60,153 nucleotides of DNA from Vulcanimicrobiota bacterium (GTDB taxonomy: Bacteria > Vulcanimicrobiota > JAJTBE01). Positions 25,864 to 33,657 of this stretch are shown piece by piece. The notes beneath the pieces were generated by a model, which saw nothing but the letters and a program-made list of their open reading frames with translations, was not told where the DNA came from and did not search any database. The number at the start of each line of letters is the position of its first letter. The first letter of the stretch is position 1. The DNA is taken from the NCBI GenBank assembly GCA_021107945.1, contig JAIORV010000130.1, positions 1 to 60,153 of the forward strand. Reading direction: 5' to 3'. The position numbers and the translations under genes were made by a program.

Positions 25864-26427
25864 ATGAAAGAGCCTTTTTTTGAGCCGATTTTCAGAAAAC
25901 TGAGGATTGGAAAAATTATCAAATATATCCCTGCCGGTTCTATAATATGTGATATGGGGTGCGGACCTGTTGGAGAGTTTCTTTTTGGTATAAAGGATCA
26001 CATAAAGAAGGGATATGGATTTGACAACCTTACCAATGATAGCAATAATACCAATATAATACTAAAAAAAATTAATATTGCGACAGATGAAATTCCTCTT
26101 GCAGACTCAACGGTTGATGTTGTTACCTCGCTTGCAGTTCTTGAGCATCTTGACAATCCATTATTCATGTTAAAAGAGTCTTACAGGATATTACAGCCCG
26201 GGGGAAGCTTACTTCTTACCACGCCTGCGCCTGTTGCAAAGCCTATCCTGGAATTCCTTGCATACCGTCTTCACTTGATAAGCAAAAGGGAAATTGACGA
26301 ACACAAGCATTATTTCAACCGGGAAGAGTTGAGGGATATATTTATTAAAGCGGGATTTCAAGATAATAATATCAAATGCTCCGTGTTCGAATTTGGATTT
26401 AACAATTTCGTTATTGCCCAAAAATAG
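25864..26427 (+). CDS. Class I SAM-dependent methyltransferase
   Basis: A 187-residue methyltransferase of the Methyltransf_11 type: motif I ICDMGCGPVGEF, motif II acidic region GYGFDN, post-motif STVDVVTSLAVLEHLDNP and LQPGGSLLLTTPAP. The late ..LRDIFIKAGF segment is typical of the family. Acceptor substrate unknown. First gene of an apparent operon (25864-29387) under the consensus promoter at 25722; the gap to the next gene is 22 nt. Ribosome binding site before the ATG is weak. Confidence 0.88.
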   Translation: MKEPFFEPIFRKLRIGKIIKYIPAGSIICDMGCGPVGEFLFGIKDHIKKGYGFDNLTNDSNNTNIILKKINIATDEIPLADSTVDVVTSLAVLEHLDNPLFMLKESYRILQPGGSLLLTTPAPVAKPILEFLAYRLHLISKREIDEHKHYFNREELRDIFIKAGFQDNNIKCSVFEFGFNNFVIAQK

Positions 26428-26449
26428 AAAGAACGATTGGAGAGATTTT

Positions 26450-27085
26450 ATGAAAAAACAATTTTTATTTCGAAAAACTTATCTTTTCTTCCTTGCTCTG
26501 CTCATCTGTCTTATGTTTTTCTCCGCAAAAAATATAGAGGCGGCCGGAAATTTAAAAACAGTGAAGGTGAAAGGAGAATTTCTGGGAGGAGAGATAGGCA
26601 GCGATTCATGTCAAATTTACATTAAAAACACGGCCGGAAAAATAATTAGATGCCAAATAATTGCATCTCTGGATTGGATGACTTCCAGGCAGAGAGATGA
26701 ATACAGGAAATTGAAGAGGACACTGCCCGGAAGAAGTTGGCCCACATTGACTGATACTCATAGCACTGTAAAAGCGTGGTGCATAAAAATGAGTGACGGC
26801 TCGCTCTTCCTGGTCAAATACAGCGTTTTGTCCAAGCCTGTTCCATTATGGATCACCATTATCGCCAGCACAAAAAGCCGGAATAGAGCCAATTCTATTA
26901 AATACAAAGCATACAAATCGGGATTTCACCCGGATATTATAAATTCATCCAATTATTCCAAGCTTCGTTCAGGCTATTTTGTGGTTATAACAGGAGCGTT
27001 TGACGAACAGCACAAAGCTTTATCAGCGGCAAAAAAAGCTCAAAACAAGGGTTGGAAGGATGCCTATATAAAAAGGATAAGATAG
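26450..27085 (+). CDS. Secreted protein with C-terminal SPOR-like domain
   Basis: About 211 residues. A clear signal peptide (KKQFLFRKTYLFFLALLICL... cleavage probably after KNIEAAG) is followed by about 120 residues of unrecognised beta-rich sequence and a C-terminal segment, SGYFVVITGAFDEQHKALSA then AKKAQNKGWKDAYIKRIR, that fits the SPOR fold (strand-helix-helix-strand binding denuded peptidoglycan glycans). The ATG at 26450 follows GGAGAG by 5 nt; an upstream in-frame ATG at 26393 overlaps the methyltransferase gene and would bury the signal peptide. Envelope location and peptidoglycan binding are inferences. Confidence 0.78.
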   Translation: MKKQFLFRKTYLFFLALLICLMFFSAKNIEAAGNLKTVKVKGEFLGGEIGSDSCQIYIKNTAGKIIRCQIIASLDWMTSRQRDEYRKLKRTLPGRSWPTLTDTHSTVKAWCIKMSDGSLFLVKYSVLSKPVPLWITIIASTKSRNRANSIKYKAYKSGFHPDIINSSNYSKLRSGYFVVITGAFDEQHKALSAAKKAQNKGWKDAYIKRIR

Positions 27086-27147
27086 TGAACAATAATACCG
27101 GGGAAATTGCGGAATAATTGACAGGACATGTAAGAAAGGAAAACTAT

Positions 27148-27774
27148 ATGAAAAAATTGACCGTCATGCTCATATCAGCGCTTATAGCTTTTCTCCTGAT
27201 GACGGGGTTGTCGCATGCAAAAGAAAAAATCACCGAGAATAACGGGTATTTTTATTACAACGGGGGCCAAACCGGAATCAAGCTTGGCAAAGCATTTGGA
27301 AGAGGATTGGCAAAAAGCGCAATAATCAGGAAAAATTCCGATGGCGCAACAGTCATCCGCATGAATTATTCCGAGGAGGGATCCGATTTCCGCAATTGCT
27401 ACATCATAAAAAACGATAAATTGGTTTTCTCGTTCGACCCATATTCACAGAAAAGCTTCAGAGATGTCTATTTCTCTCTCTTCGATTCAATAATCAAAAA
27501 GAAGTGGCCGTCCCCCGATTACAGCCCCGGCAAGTATATACGCTATGAGGGCGCGGTAAATGTAACCGGCTCAAGAGTATTGATGTTTACCGCAAATTTT
27601 TACAGAACCAGCAGAACATCGAATGAATACACTTACCAGATAGCCACGGATTATTTCGATTATGAAAAGAACGAGACAATCTCCGGCAAAGTCTGGATAG
27701 GAAGGACGAAGACTCCCACATTTAAGTTTGTAGAGGAAAGACTGAGACGAACAAATGATATGCTTGGACAATAA
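27148..27774 (+). CDS. Secreted protein, unknown function
   Basis: About 208 residues, opening with a signal peptide (MKKLTVMLISALIAFLLMTG, cleavage likely after SHA) and then a beta-rich, Tyr-rich mature part (NNGYFYYNGGQTGIKLGKAF). No lipobox and no family recognised. AAGGAAA before the ATG at 27148 decides the start over the earlier in-frame ATG at 27118. The 3' end overlaps the DUF917 gene by 20 nt, which indicates translational coupling within this operon. Confidence 0.72.
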   Translation: MKKLTVMLISALIAFLLMTGLSHAKEKITENNGYFYYNGGQTGIKLGKAFGRGLAKSAIIRKNSDGATVIRMNYSEEGSDFRNCYIIKNDKLVFSFDPYSQKSFRDVYFSLFDSIIKKKWPSPDYSPGKYIRYEGAVNVTGSRVLMFTANFYRTSRTSNEYTYQIATDYFDYEKNETISGKVWIGRTKTPTFKFVEERLRRTNDMLGQ

Positions 27775-28861
27775 AGACCTTGACAATATCCTCCGGGGAG
27801 CGCAAATCCTCGGCTGTGGTGGAGGCGGGGAGATCGAATGGGGAAAAGGTTTGATTGAATGTGCCATTAAAAAAGGCAAATCTTTCAAACTCCTTTCTAT
27901 AAACGACAAAAATGAAGACCGGGAAGATCCCCTGATATGTATTATCGGGGCCGTTGGCGGAGGCGTATCCGATGAAATAAAAAGAAAAACTGCGCCCATA
28001 CTTCGCAACATGTCGGCCGAAGACAGAATGGAAAAGCCTATACTCAGGGCGGTTGAAGAGCTTGCCGCGTACAAAGGACAGGACCCTGGCGGATTTATCC
28101 CTACGGAAATCGGGGCCGGTAATATGGCGGTAACAATGTTTGCGGCCGCGATGCAAGATAAATTTGTTCTTGACGGCGATTGCTGCGGCAGGGCGAAGCC
28201 AATGATCTCGATATCCACAACAGGAATCGCCGGAATTCCACAGACACCCCTTGCCTGTATAAATGCTTTGGGGGATGTAATGATCTTGAAAGATGCAAGA
28301 AATGACATTCACGCCGAGGATATATGTCGATCTTTTGCTGTCGTTTCCGGAGGCACTTGCTATTGTGCCAGGTGTATGCAAAAATTATCCCGATATGTTA
28401 ACGCAATGATCCCGGGGTCATTCACGCGCTGTTTGAAACTGGGAAACGCAATGAGCAAAGCCCGTGAAAGCGCTGACAACCCGGCGTCGGCTCTTCTTGA
28501 GGTAGAAAAGGATGCAAAGATATTATTCAGGGGAGAAATCATATCCCATGAGAAAAAATATGCGGGTGGATTCATCACGGGAATGTTGAAGTTAAAAGGA
28601 AACCGGGAATATAAAGGGCATAATTACGATGTATGGTTTAAAAACGAATTCCTGGCGGGATTTCTTGACGCCCGGATGAATTATAAATGTCCGGATCTTA
28701 TATGTGTAATCAACGAAGACGAATACAGGGGAGTCTCAAACTGGGACGATTTTGACGAGGAAACCGGCGCCCCCGTTACAGTGGCGGGCATTCCCTCACA
28801 TCCTATATGGAAAACTGAAAAAGGACTTGAGATTTTCTCTTACGAACGATTAAGAAGGTGA
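27755..28861 (+). CDS. DUF917-family protein (S-methyl-thiohydantoin desulfurase/hydantoinase-like)
   Basis: A 368-residue DUF917 member: N-terminal glycine loop AQILGCGGGGEIEWG, IGAVGGGVSDE, the conserved PTEIGAGNMAVTMFAA and DGDCCGRAKPMISI, and C-terminal PDLICVI...GAPVTVAGIP. DUF917 proteins include subunits annotated as hydantoinases or thiohydantoin desulfurases and are cytoplasmic; the substrate here cannot be read from sequence. Its neighbours on both sides encode exported proteins, an odd setting. It overlaps the previous gene by 20 nt and is followed 4 nt later by the next one. Confidence 0.85.
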   Translation: MICLDNKDLDNILRGAQILGCGGGGEIEWGKGLIECAIKKGKSFKLLSINDKNEDREDPLICIIGAVGGGVSDEIKRKTAPILRNMSAEDRMEKPILRAVEELAAYKGQDPGGFIPTEIGAGNMAVTMFAAAMQDKFVLDGDCCGRAKPMISISTTGIAGIPQTPLACINALGDVMILKDARNDIHAEDICRSFAVVSGGTCYCARCMQKLSRYVNAMIPGSFTRCLKLGNAMSKARESADNPASALLEVEKDAKILFRGEIISHEKKYAGGFITGMLKLKGNREYKGHNYDVWFKNEFLAGFLDARMNYKCPDLICVINEDEYRGVSNWDDFDEETGAPVTVAGIPSHPIWKTEKGLEIFSYERLRR

Positions 28862-28865
28862 TTCC

Positions 28866-29387
28866 ATGAAACATTTACTCTGTAATAATATAAACACAAA
28901 AAGTAGATTCAGGTATTCAAGTTTAATATTAATCACTCTGGTTTTACTTCTATTGTCATCATTCCATAAACCAGCATATGCTCAAGCCCAATCCCCAACA
29001 AAGGCGGCACGGGTATTCTTTCAATCCATGGGTTATATGAATTACAAGAGAAGCTGGCAATATATGTCATCACTCTCACAAAAACACAACCTCATATATT
29101 TGAAGAGATATTTCCTTGCAAAGAGAAAAGACCATACAATATATGGATTAAGGTTCCAGGTGGAGACAAATGTCAATGGATACAGGAACCTCCTTTTTAG
29201 CGACCTTTTCTCCAGGCTTACCATTAAAATGGGGGTAAAAGCGAGCAGTTTCAAGTCTGCGAAGGTGGCGTATGTCAGCGGTAACGCCAAAACCGCCACA
29301 ATCAGGCTTACTGTCGAGGGTAAAAAGTCCTTTTTCAAGATGGTAAAAGAAGAGGACGGATGGAAGGTTGTATTTTACAATGAATGA
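28866..29387 (+). CDS. Secreted protein, unknown function (NTF2-like/DUF4878-like shape)
   Basis: 173 residues with a signal sequence (hydrophobic core at about residues 19-33, cleavage near AYAQA) and a mature domain of about 130 residues. The layout (helical AARVFFQSMGYMNYKRSW, then strands ending in TATIRLTVEGKKSFFKMVKE and GWKVVFY) resembles small NTF2-like lipoprotein domains; I rate that as a guess. AGAAGGTGA lies 4 nt before the ATG. It is the last gene of the operon. Confidence 0.65.
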   Translation: MKHLLCNNINTKSRFRYSSLILITLVLLLLSSFHKPAYAQAQSPTKAARVFFQSMGYMNYKRSWQYMSSLSQKHNLIYLKRYFLAKRKDHTIYGLRFQVETNVNGYRNLLFSDLFSRLTIKMGVKASSFKSAKVAYVSGNAKTATIRLTVEGKKSFFKMVKEEDGWKVVFYNE

Positions 29388-29469
29388 GGGTGTTTCTTCA
29401 GACCACCCCAGGATTTGGGTAGATGCCGGTCTCCCGACCATACTGGGAATGGTATGAAAAATTCGCAAC

Positions 29470-29742
29470 CTACCATTCCGGGCCTGTAACGATGGATCCG
29501 TCCCCTCTCATATCATCATCGCTTCTCTTTTTCATCTCCATACCCCATTCCATGAAAAGCGTCTTGAATACCTCATCGTTCTCAGCGACATAATTCAGGA
29601 TTTCCAACGCCCTCTCGTAATTAATATCTCCTTCATATGTCAGAATACCGACTTTCCTGAGGAACCCTGGCGGATTTCCCAGCGAAAGGTACCCTTCCAC
29701 TTTTTTTCTCACTTCTATTTTTATGTCATCGTCTATTTCCAT
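29470..29742 (-). CDS. Small acidic protein, unknown function
   Basis: 90 residues, charged, no membrane span or signal; helical N-terminal half (DDIKIEVRKKVEGYL) and a second helical part (ERALEILNYVAENDEVFKTL). GTGAGG sits 4 nt before the ATG, supporting it as a real gene. No family recognised. It converges with the secreted-protein operon. Confidence 0.6.
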   Translation of the reverse strand: MEIDDDIKIEVRKKVEGYLSLGNPPGFLRKVGILTYEGDINYERALEILNYVAENDEVFKTLFMEWGMEMKKRSDDDMRGDGSIVTGPEW

Positions 29743-29924
29743 AAAACCTCACGATTCAAAAAAATTAATTTAAACCTCAATAATGTATCTGGAATCCTAT
29801 AATTACCGTATTATAGCTTTCTACCGGGGAAAGAGTCCATTTCTCACCAGCATACAACTATATCGGAGAATGCCTGAAAATTTGATGAGTTTAATTAGCG
29901 GCGAACCCTCGTATGCAATAAATT

Positions 29925-29957
29925 CTCTGCGCCCTCCGCGATCTCTGCGTTGAATTT
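29925..29957. repeat. Word-like repeat (CTCTGCGCCCTCCGCGATC)
   Basis: TTCTCTGCGCCC-TCCGCGATC-TCTGCGTTGAA immediately after the ROK gene; same vocabulary as at 7313-7406. Confidence 0.65.
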
Positions 29958-29974
29958 AAAAAGCATTATTCGGA

Positions 29975-31009
29975 TTAAATGCTGTACAACCTCTGGAACA
30001 CATAGGCCGCCGCCCCGTATGCGCCGGAAAGCTCCCCCAGGTTTGCTGCCACGAAGCTTACCTTATTGTATGAAATCATCTTGATCCTGTTCATCAATTC
30101 TTTCATAATCAGGGGATGTAGTATATCAAGAAGAGGTACGATGTCTCCCCCTATTACAATCAATTCCGGGTCAAGGACATTTGCAACAACGGCAAGTCCC
30201 ATTCCTAGATACCTTCCAACAATTGAAAGTATTTTCATTGTAAGCTCGTCATTTTTCCTGGCGCATTCCTGAATAATCTTGAATGTAACTTCATCAGCGC
30301 TTTTGACATAATCGGTCAGGCTTGTTTCCCACCCTCTCTTGAGCCCTTCCGCCACACCGCGTTTTATGGCGTTGAGGGAGCAAAGCGCCTCCAGACATCC
30401 GGAATTTCCACAAGTGCACGGCGGACCGTCAGGTTCGATTGTGACATGTCCTACTTCACCCGCTCCGTAATTCTTTCCCACAACAAGCTCCCCGTTTATA
30501 ACAATACCCGCTCCAATCCCGACACCCACGGCAATAAAAACCATGTTATCCACCCTGTAAGACTCATTTTTCTTTGATGTAGCGTCAAATAAAAACCCCT
30601 CGGATACAGTGAGGTATATGGGAGTTTCCGATTTCATCTCAACCTTTCCCGCACCGTAATACATCTCGCCCAACGCCGCCGCGTTCACATCATTCAGAGC
30701 AAAAACAGGAAGCTTGAATTCCTCCTTCAGACCGGTGATAAGATCTACATCTTTCCACATCGGGTAATTCGGAGAAAATCGGCAGATCCCCCTCTCCATA
30801 TCAATCCAACCAGGACTGCCCAGACATATACCCGTTACCTCGATCCGGTTAAGTCTCCTTATGATAGTTTTAATATCCTCCAGAACATAATCAAAAGGAG
30901 CGTCCATCGGGATAGCGATATCACTGCGCTCAAGCATCCTGCCGTTAATATCGGTTAGTATCCCTATTACCGGAGATCTCCCCAGGTCTATGCCTATTGC
31001 CTGTCTCAA
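29975..31009 (-). CDS. ROK-family sugar kinase (glucokinase-like)
   Basis: 344 residues with the ROK plan: N-terminal phosphate loop AIGIDLGRSPVIGILTD, ALNDVNAAALGE with the catalytic Asp, GIGAGIVINGELVVGKNYGA, the family HxxI(x)P/zinc region GEVGHVTIEPDGPPCTCGNS followed by GCLEALCS, and a C-terminal ELIVIGGDI. The CxCGxxGCxE zinc motif is intact, and there is no N-terminal DNA-binding helix-turn-helix, so this is a kinase rather than a NagC/Mlc-type repressor. Sugar specificity is not readable. The start is a TTG at 31009 following AGGGGTGATATGA. Confidence 0.9.
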   Translation of the reverse strand: MRQAIGIDLGRSPVIGILTDINGRMLERSDIAIPMDAPFDYVLEDIKTIIRRLNRIEVTGICLGSPGWIDMERGICRFSPNYPMWKDVDLITGLKEEFKLPVFALNDVNAAALGEMYYGAGKVEMKSETPIYLTVSEGFLFDATSKKNESYRVDNMVFIAVGVGIGAGIVINGELVVGKNYGAGEVGHVTIEPDGPPCTCGNSGCLEALCSLNAIKRGVAEGLKRGWETSLTDYVKSADEVTFKIIQECARKNDELTMKILSIVGRYLGMGLAVVANVLDPELIVIGGDIVPLLDILHPLIMKELMNRIKMISYNKVSFVAANLGELSGAYGAAAYVFQRLYSI

Positions 31010-31064
31010 TCATATCACCCCTAAAAATATTATTTCATATTCAATATAAATCCCCTGCAAAGTG

Positions 31065-31093
31065 TTGACACAAAGATTCAAATATGCTAAAAT
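31065..31093 (+). promoter_or_regulatory. Sigma-70 promoter of tRNA-Thr
   Basis: TTGACA at 31065-31070, 17-bp spacer, TAAAAT at 31088-31093; about 70 nt of leader before the mature tRNA. Confidence 0.85.
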
Positions 31094-31171
31094 CCCGAAA
31101 TGGAGGTTGGTAAGTTGCTCAGGCGGCTTTCTTAGAAAATAAATACTATCATACCAATCTTCAAAAAAAGC

Positions 31172-31243
31172 GCCGACGTAGCTCAGAGGTAGAGCAGCTG
31201 ATTTGTAATCAGCCGGTCATCCGTTCAATCCGGATCGTCGGCT
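31172..31243 (+). tRNA. tRNA-Thr (anticodon TGT)
   Basis: Complete cloverleaf: acceptor GCCGACG / CGTCGGC, D arm GCTCAGAGGTAGAGC, anticodon stem GCTGA / TCAGC with loop TTTGTAA, T arm ATCCG-TTCAATC-CGGAT, discriminator T. CCA not encoded. Anticodon TGT reads ACN. Confidence 0.97.
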
Positions 31244-31252
31244 TGCAACAAG

Positions 31253-31284
31253 ACCCACCATTTCAAGGCTTTGGTGGGTTTTTT
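31253..31284 (+). terminator. Intrinsic terminator of tRNA-Thr
   Basis: ACCCACCA ... TGGTGGGT stem with an 11-nt loop, then a T-run, 10 nt after the tRNA. Confidence 0.9.
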
Positions 31285-31714
31285 AGTTCCAAAATATCGT
31301 GTCATATTTGGTATAAAATAGCACTGTTTTACCCTGTTTTGGAAAGTTTTTGTCCCAAATATGTCCCAGATTTCCTTTATTTTTGTTATTCCACGCCTGC
31401 CCGATTGAACCCGCATGAACACTTGTTTTGTGAAAGGATGTATATTTCACAAATGACGATCAGAAGAGGTTTGGAGGAGTGAATTTAAATTCTTTCTATA
31501 TAATGAAAATTATTACTCATTTCAGAATGTGAATTGAATTGTTTTCTTGCTCTCCAACTCAAAGAAAAGTCAATTTAAAAAGTTGCCGGAATTCTTATTT
31601 TATCCCGTTATTTGCCACTTGTTTTTTTATCTCTATGCAGTCCGTCCCTCCCATCGGGAACCGGCTCCATCGGTGGAATCCTGAAAGTTGCCGTTTGAGG
31701 ATAATTCAAGGTCG
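31285..31714. other. Gap between tRNA-Thr and the ankyrin cluster
   Basis: No convincing gene. The last part (31636-31714) is homologous to the flanks at 32620-32700 and 35018-35095 (AGTCCGTCC...GGAACCGG, GAAAGTTGCCGTTTGAGG, ATTCAAGGTC), that is, it belongs to the duplicated ankyrin unit. Confidence 0.6.
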
Positions 31715-32029
31715 TTATTCTTTCCCGCCGTGCTTGCGGAGGAGGTTGGCTGTTTTCTTCTCTCCTGCCTCAATTGCCCAGGTCAATGGCGTCCTGCCCA
31801 TATTATCCCTTACATTAACATTGGCTCCCTTGGATATAAGAAGACTTGCGATATATGTATGGCCACCCACAACCGCATTGTGCAATGGTGTCTCACCATT
31901 ATAATCCCCTGTATTGACATTGGCTCCCCGGGATATGAGAAGCTTTGCTATATCTGAATGGCCACCAAAAACCGCCAAGTTCAATGGTGTCCTGCCATAT
32001 TCATTCTTCGTATTAACATCTTTTCTCAT
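31715..32029 (-). CDS. Short ankyrin-repeat protein, signal peptide deleted
   Basis: 104 residues holding three ankyrin repeats (33-residue units with TPL and GANVN motifs) and the common C-terminal cap LLRKHGGKE. It opens MRK then DVNTKNEYGRTPL: the first three codons and the upstream region match those of the ankyrin lipoprotein genes at 33658 and 35093, but the signal peptide, lipobox and first repeats are missing, as if deleted cleanly between MRK and DVN. The ribosome binding region (GGGGGGACATT before ATG) is kept. Without a signal it should stay in the cytoplasm. Possibly a decaying copy. Confidence 0.7.
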   Translation of the reverse strand: MRKDVNTKNEYGRTPLNLAVFGGHSDIAKLLISRGANVNTGDYNGETPLHNAVVGGHTYIASLLISKGANVNVRDNMGRTPLTWAIEAGEKKTANLLRKHGGKE

Positions 32030-32091
32030 AATGTCCCCCCTATTCTATGATTTTTACACATAAGCAATTTCGTCAATATTATCTTTTCCCC

Positions 32092-32160
32092 CTCCTCCAG
32101 TCCTAGGGTGGAATCGGATTCTTGTCCTGCCGCAGTCCCCGCTTCGCCTGCCGTAGAGAT
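32092..32160. repeat. Conserved 5' flank of ankyrin genes, copy 1
   Basis: CTCCAGTCCTAGGGTGGAATC...CCTGCCGCAGTCCCCGC. Homologous copies at 33583-33650, 34840-34905 and 35983-36050 all lie upstream of an ankyrin gene in the same orientation. Confidence 0.8.
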
Positions 32161-32161
32161 A

Positions 32162-32513
32162 TTACGCCCAGGACACTGTAACATCTCCCGTCTTTCCATT
32201 TTGCTCTATTGCCCAATAATGATCATGATCACGGGCAAGACAATAGTCATCGGCAAGAAAATAGTCATCGTCGGGACAAAATAGACGATATACAGGAAGC
32301 CCGACAATTATCTCGTTGTGCCAAACAGAAGCCCCCCCCCTGCTCATTTCCATATGGCGTTTGGTTGCTCGTCGCAGGGAGGATATCCCCATATCTTACC
32401 TCTATTTCTTTGTCATGGTACACGCAGAATAACTCCACCAATGCTAAGAAAGCCATCTTCCTGTTTTTTGTGCCACTATAGATGGCATTCTTGCATAACT
32501 CTGATAACTTCAT
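32162..32513 (-). pseudogene. Small unknown protein gene split by a +1 shift in a G9 run
   Basis: The reading frame from the ATG at 32513 (GGAGGT 8 nt upstream) runs through NQTPYGNEQGG and then meets nine G (minus strand; C9 at 32332-32340). With nine G it continues into an unrelated tail ending at 32265; with eight G it would join the frame ASVWHNEIIVGLPVYRLF ... DVTVSWA ending at 32162, giving a smooth 116-residue product. The product is not recognised; it is acidic in its C-terminal half and rich in Tyr, Asp and His. It may be a phase-variable gene, a pseudogene or a homopolymer miscall. It sits between the first two ankyrin genes. Confidence 0.65.
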
Positions 32514-32697
32514 TTCTGTAACCTCCTAATTTTCTCTCTCCCACTCGAAATATAAACAATTCAGAAACTTGCCGGATTTTTTATATTATCCCATTTTTTG
32601 CCACTTGTAATTTTAACTCTATGCAGTCCGTCCTGCCCATCCGGAACCGGATCCAGAGGGGAAATTCTGAAAGTTGCCGTTTGAGGATAATTCAAGG

Positions 32698-33519
32698 TCA
32701 TAATTTCTTCCCGCCGTGCTTCCGGAGGAGGTCGGCTGTTTCCTCGTGTCCTTTCTCAATTGCCAAGTGCAATGGCGTCAAACCGCCTGTACTCTCCGCA
32801 TTAACATCAGCGCCCTTGGATATGAGAAGCTTCGCTATCTCTGTATTGCCTTCCCCAGCCACCACGTGCAATGGTGTCAAACCTCGTTTCTCCTTCGCAT
32901 TGACATCGGCTCCATTGGATATGAGAAGTCTAACTATATCTGTATTGCCCAAAACAACCGCCCCATGCAATGGGGTGCTGCCAAATTGATCTTCCTTTGC
33001 ATTAACATCTGCGCCGTTGGATATGAGAAGTATTGCTACATCTATTTGGCCATCTATAGCCGCCTTTTGCAACGGTGTCTGGCCTACTTCCTCCTTTGCA
33101 TTAACATCGGCTCCGTTGCTTATTAGAAGCTTTGCTATATCTGTGTGTCCCAAAGCAGCCGCCCTGTGCAACAGTGTCTGGCCTTTTTTATCCTTCGCAT
33201 TGACATCCGCCCCCTTGGAGATGAGAAGCTTCGCTATCTCTGTATTGCCGTCCCCAGCCACCACGTGCAATGGTGTCTGGCCTACTTCCTCCTTTGCATT
33301 AACATCGGCTCCGTTGCTTATTAGAAGCTTTGCTATATCTGTGTTCCCGCCCATTGCCGCAAAATGCAACGGTGTATGCCCCCCCCTCCACCTTTCATGG
33401 ACAACATTAGGAGATCGCTTTAGAATTTTTTCTATTCTATTTTTATCTCCAGTCTGGAGATAAAAATCAATTGCATCAAAAATATTATCATTTGCAGATT
33501 TCCCAAAGATACCACCCAT
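32698..33519 (-). CDS. Ankyrin-repeat protein, cytoplasmic
   Basis: 273 residues: a 45-residue N-terminal helical part (SANDNIFDAIDFYLQTGDKN) without signal peptide, then seven ankyrin repeats of 33 residues with consensus GxTPLHxAAxxGxTDIAKLLI then SxGADVNAK, and the shared cap ETADLLRKHGGK. Ankyrin arrays bind other proteins; no enzymatic domain is present. The Shine-Dalgarno TGGAGGAAA is close to the ATG. Second unit of the duplicated cluster; it differs from its two larger relatives in lacking a lipoprotein signal. Confidence 0.9.
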   Translation of the reverse strand: MGGIFGKSANDNIFDAIDFYLQTGDKNRIEKILKRSPNVVHERWRGGHTPLHFAAMGGNTDIAKLLISNGADVNAKEEVGQTPLHVVAGDGNTEIAKLLISKGADVNAKDKKGQTLLHRAAALGHTDIAKLLISNGADVNAKEEVGQTPLQKAAIDGQIDVAILLISNGADVNAKEDQFGSTPLHGAVVLGNTDIVRLLISNGADVNAKEKRGLTPLHVVAGEGNTEIAKLLISKGADVNAESTGGLTPLHLAIEKGHEETADLLRKHGGKKL

Positions 33520-33582
33520 AAATTTCCTCCATTATTTATTAAACTTTTACCCATAAGCAATTTTGTCAATATTGTCTTTTTC

Positions 33583-33650
33583 CCTTCCTCCAGTCCCAAG
33601 GTGGAATCGGATTATTCCCCTGCCACAGTCCATGCCGTGATCTCCATGCT
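33583..33650. repeat. Conserved 5' flank of ankyrin genes, copy 2
   Basis: CTCCAGTCCCAAGGTGGAATC...CCTGCCACAGTCCATGCCG; the closest relative is the copy at 35983. Confidence 0.8.
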
Positions 33651-33657
33651 TGTGCTT

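Noticed and set aside
29148-29468. 106-codon minus-strand frame over the secreted-protein gene
   Set aside because: Antisense shadow of a gene with signal peptide and good Shine-Dalgarno.
31172-31422. tRNA-Thr as attachment site of a genomic island carrying the ankyrin genes
   Set aside because: No integrase gene and no second copy of the tRNA 3' end (CAATCCGGATCGTCGGC) found in the window; the 65-codon frame after the tRNA is not integrase-like enough.
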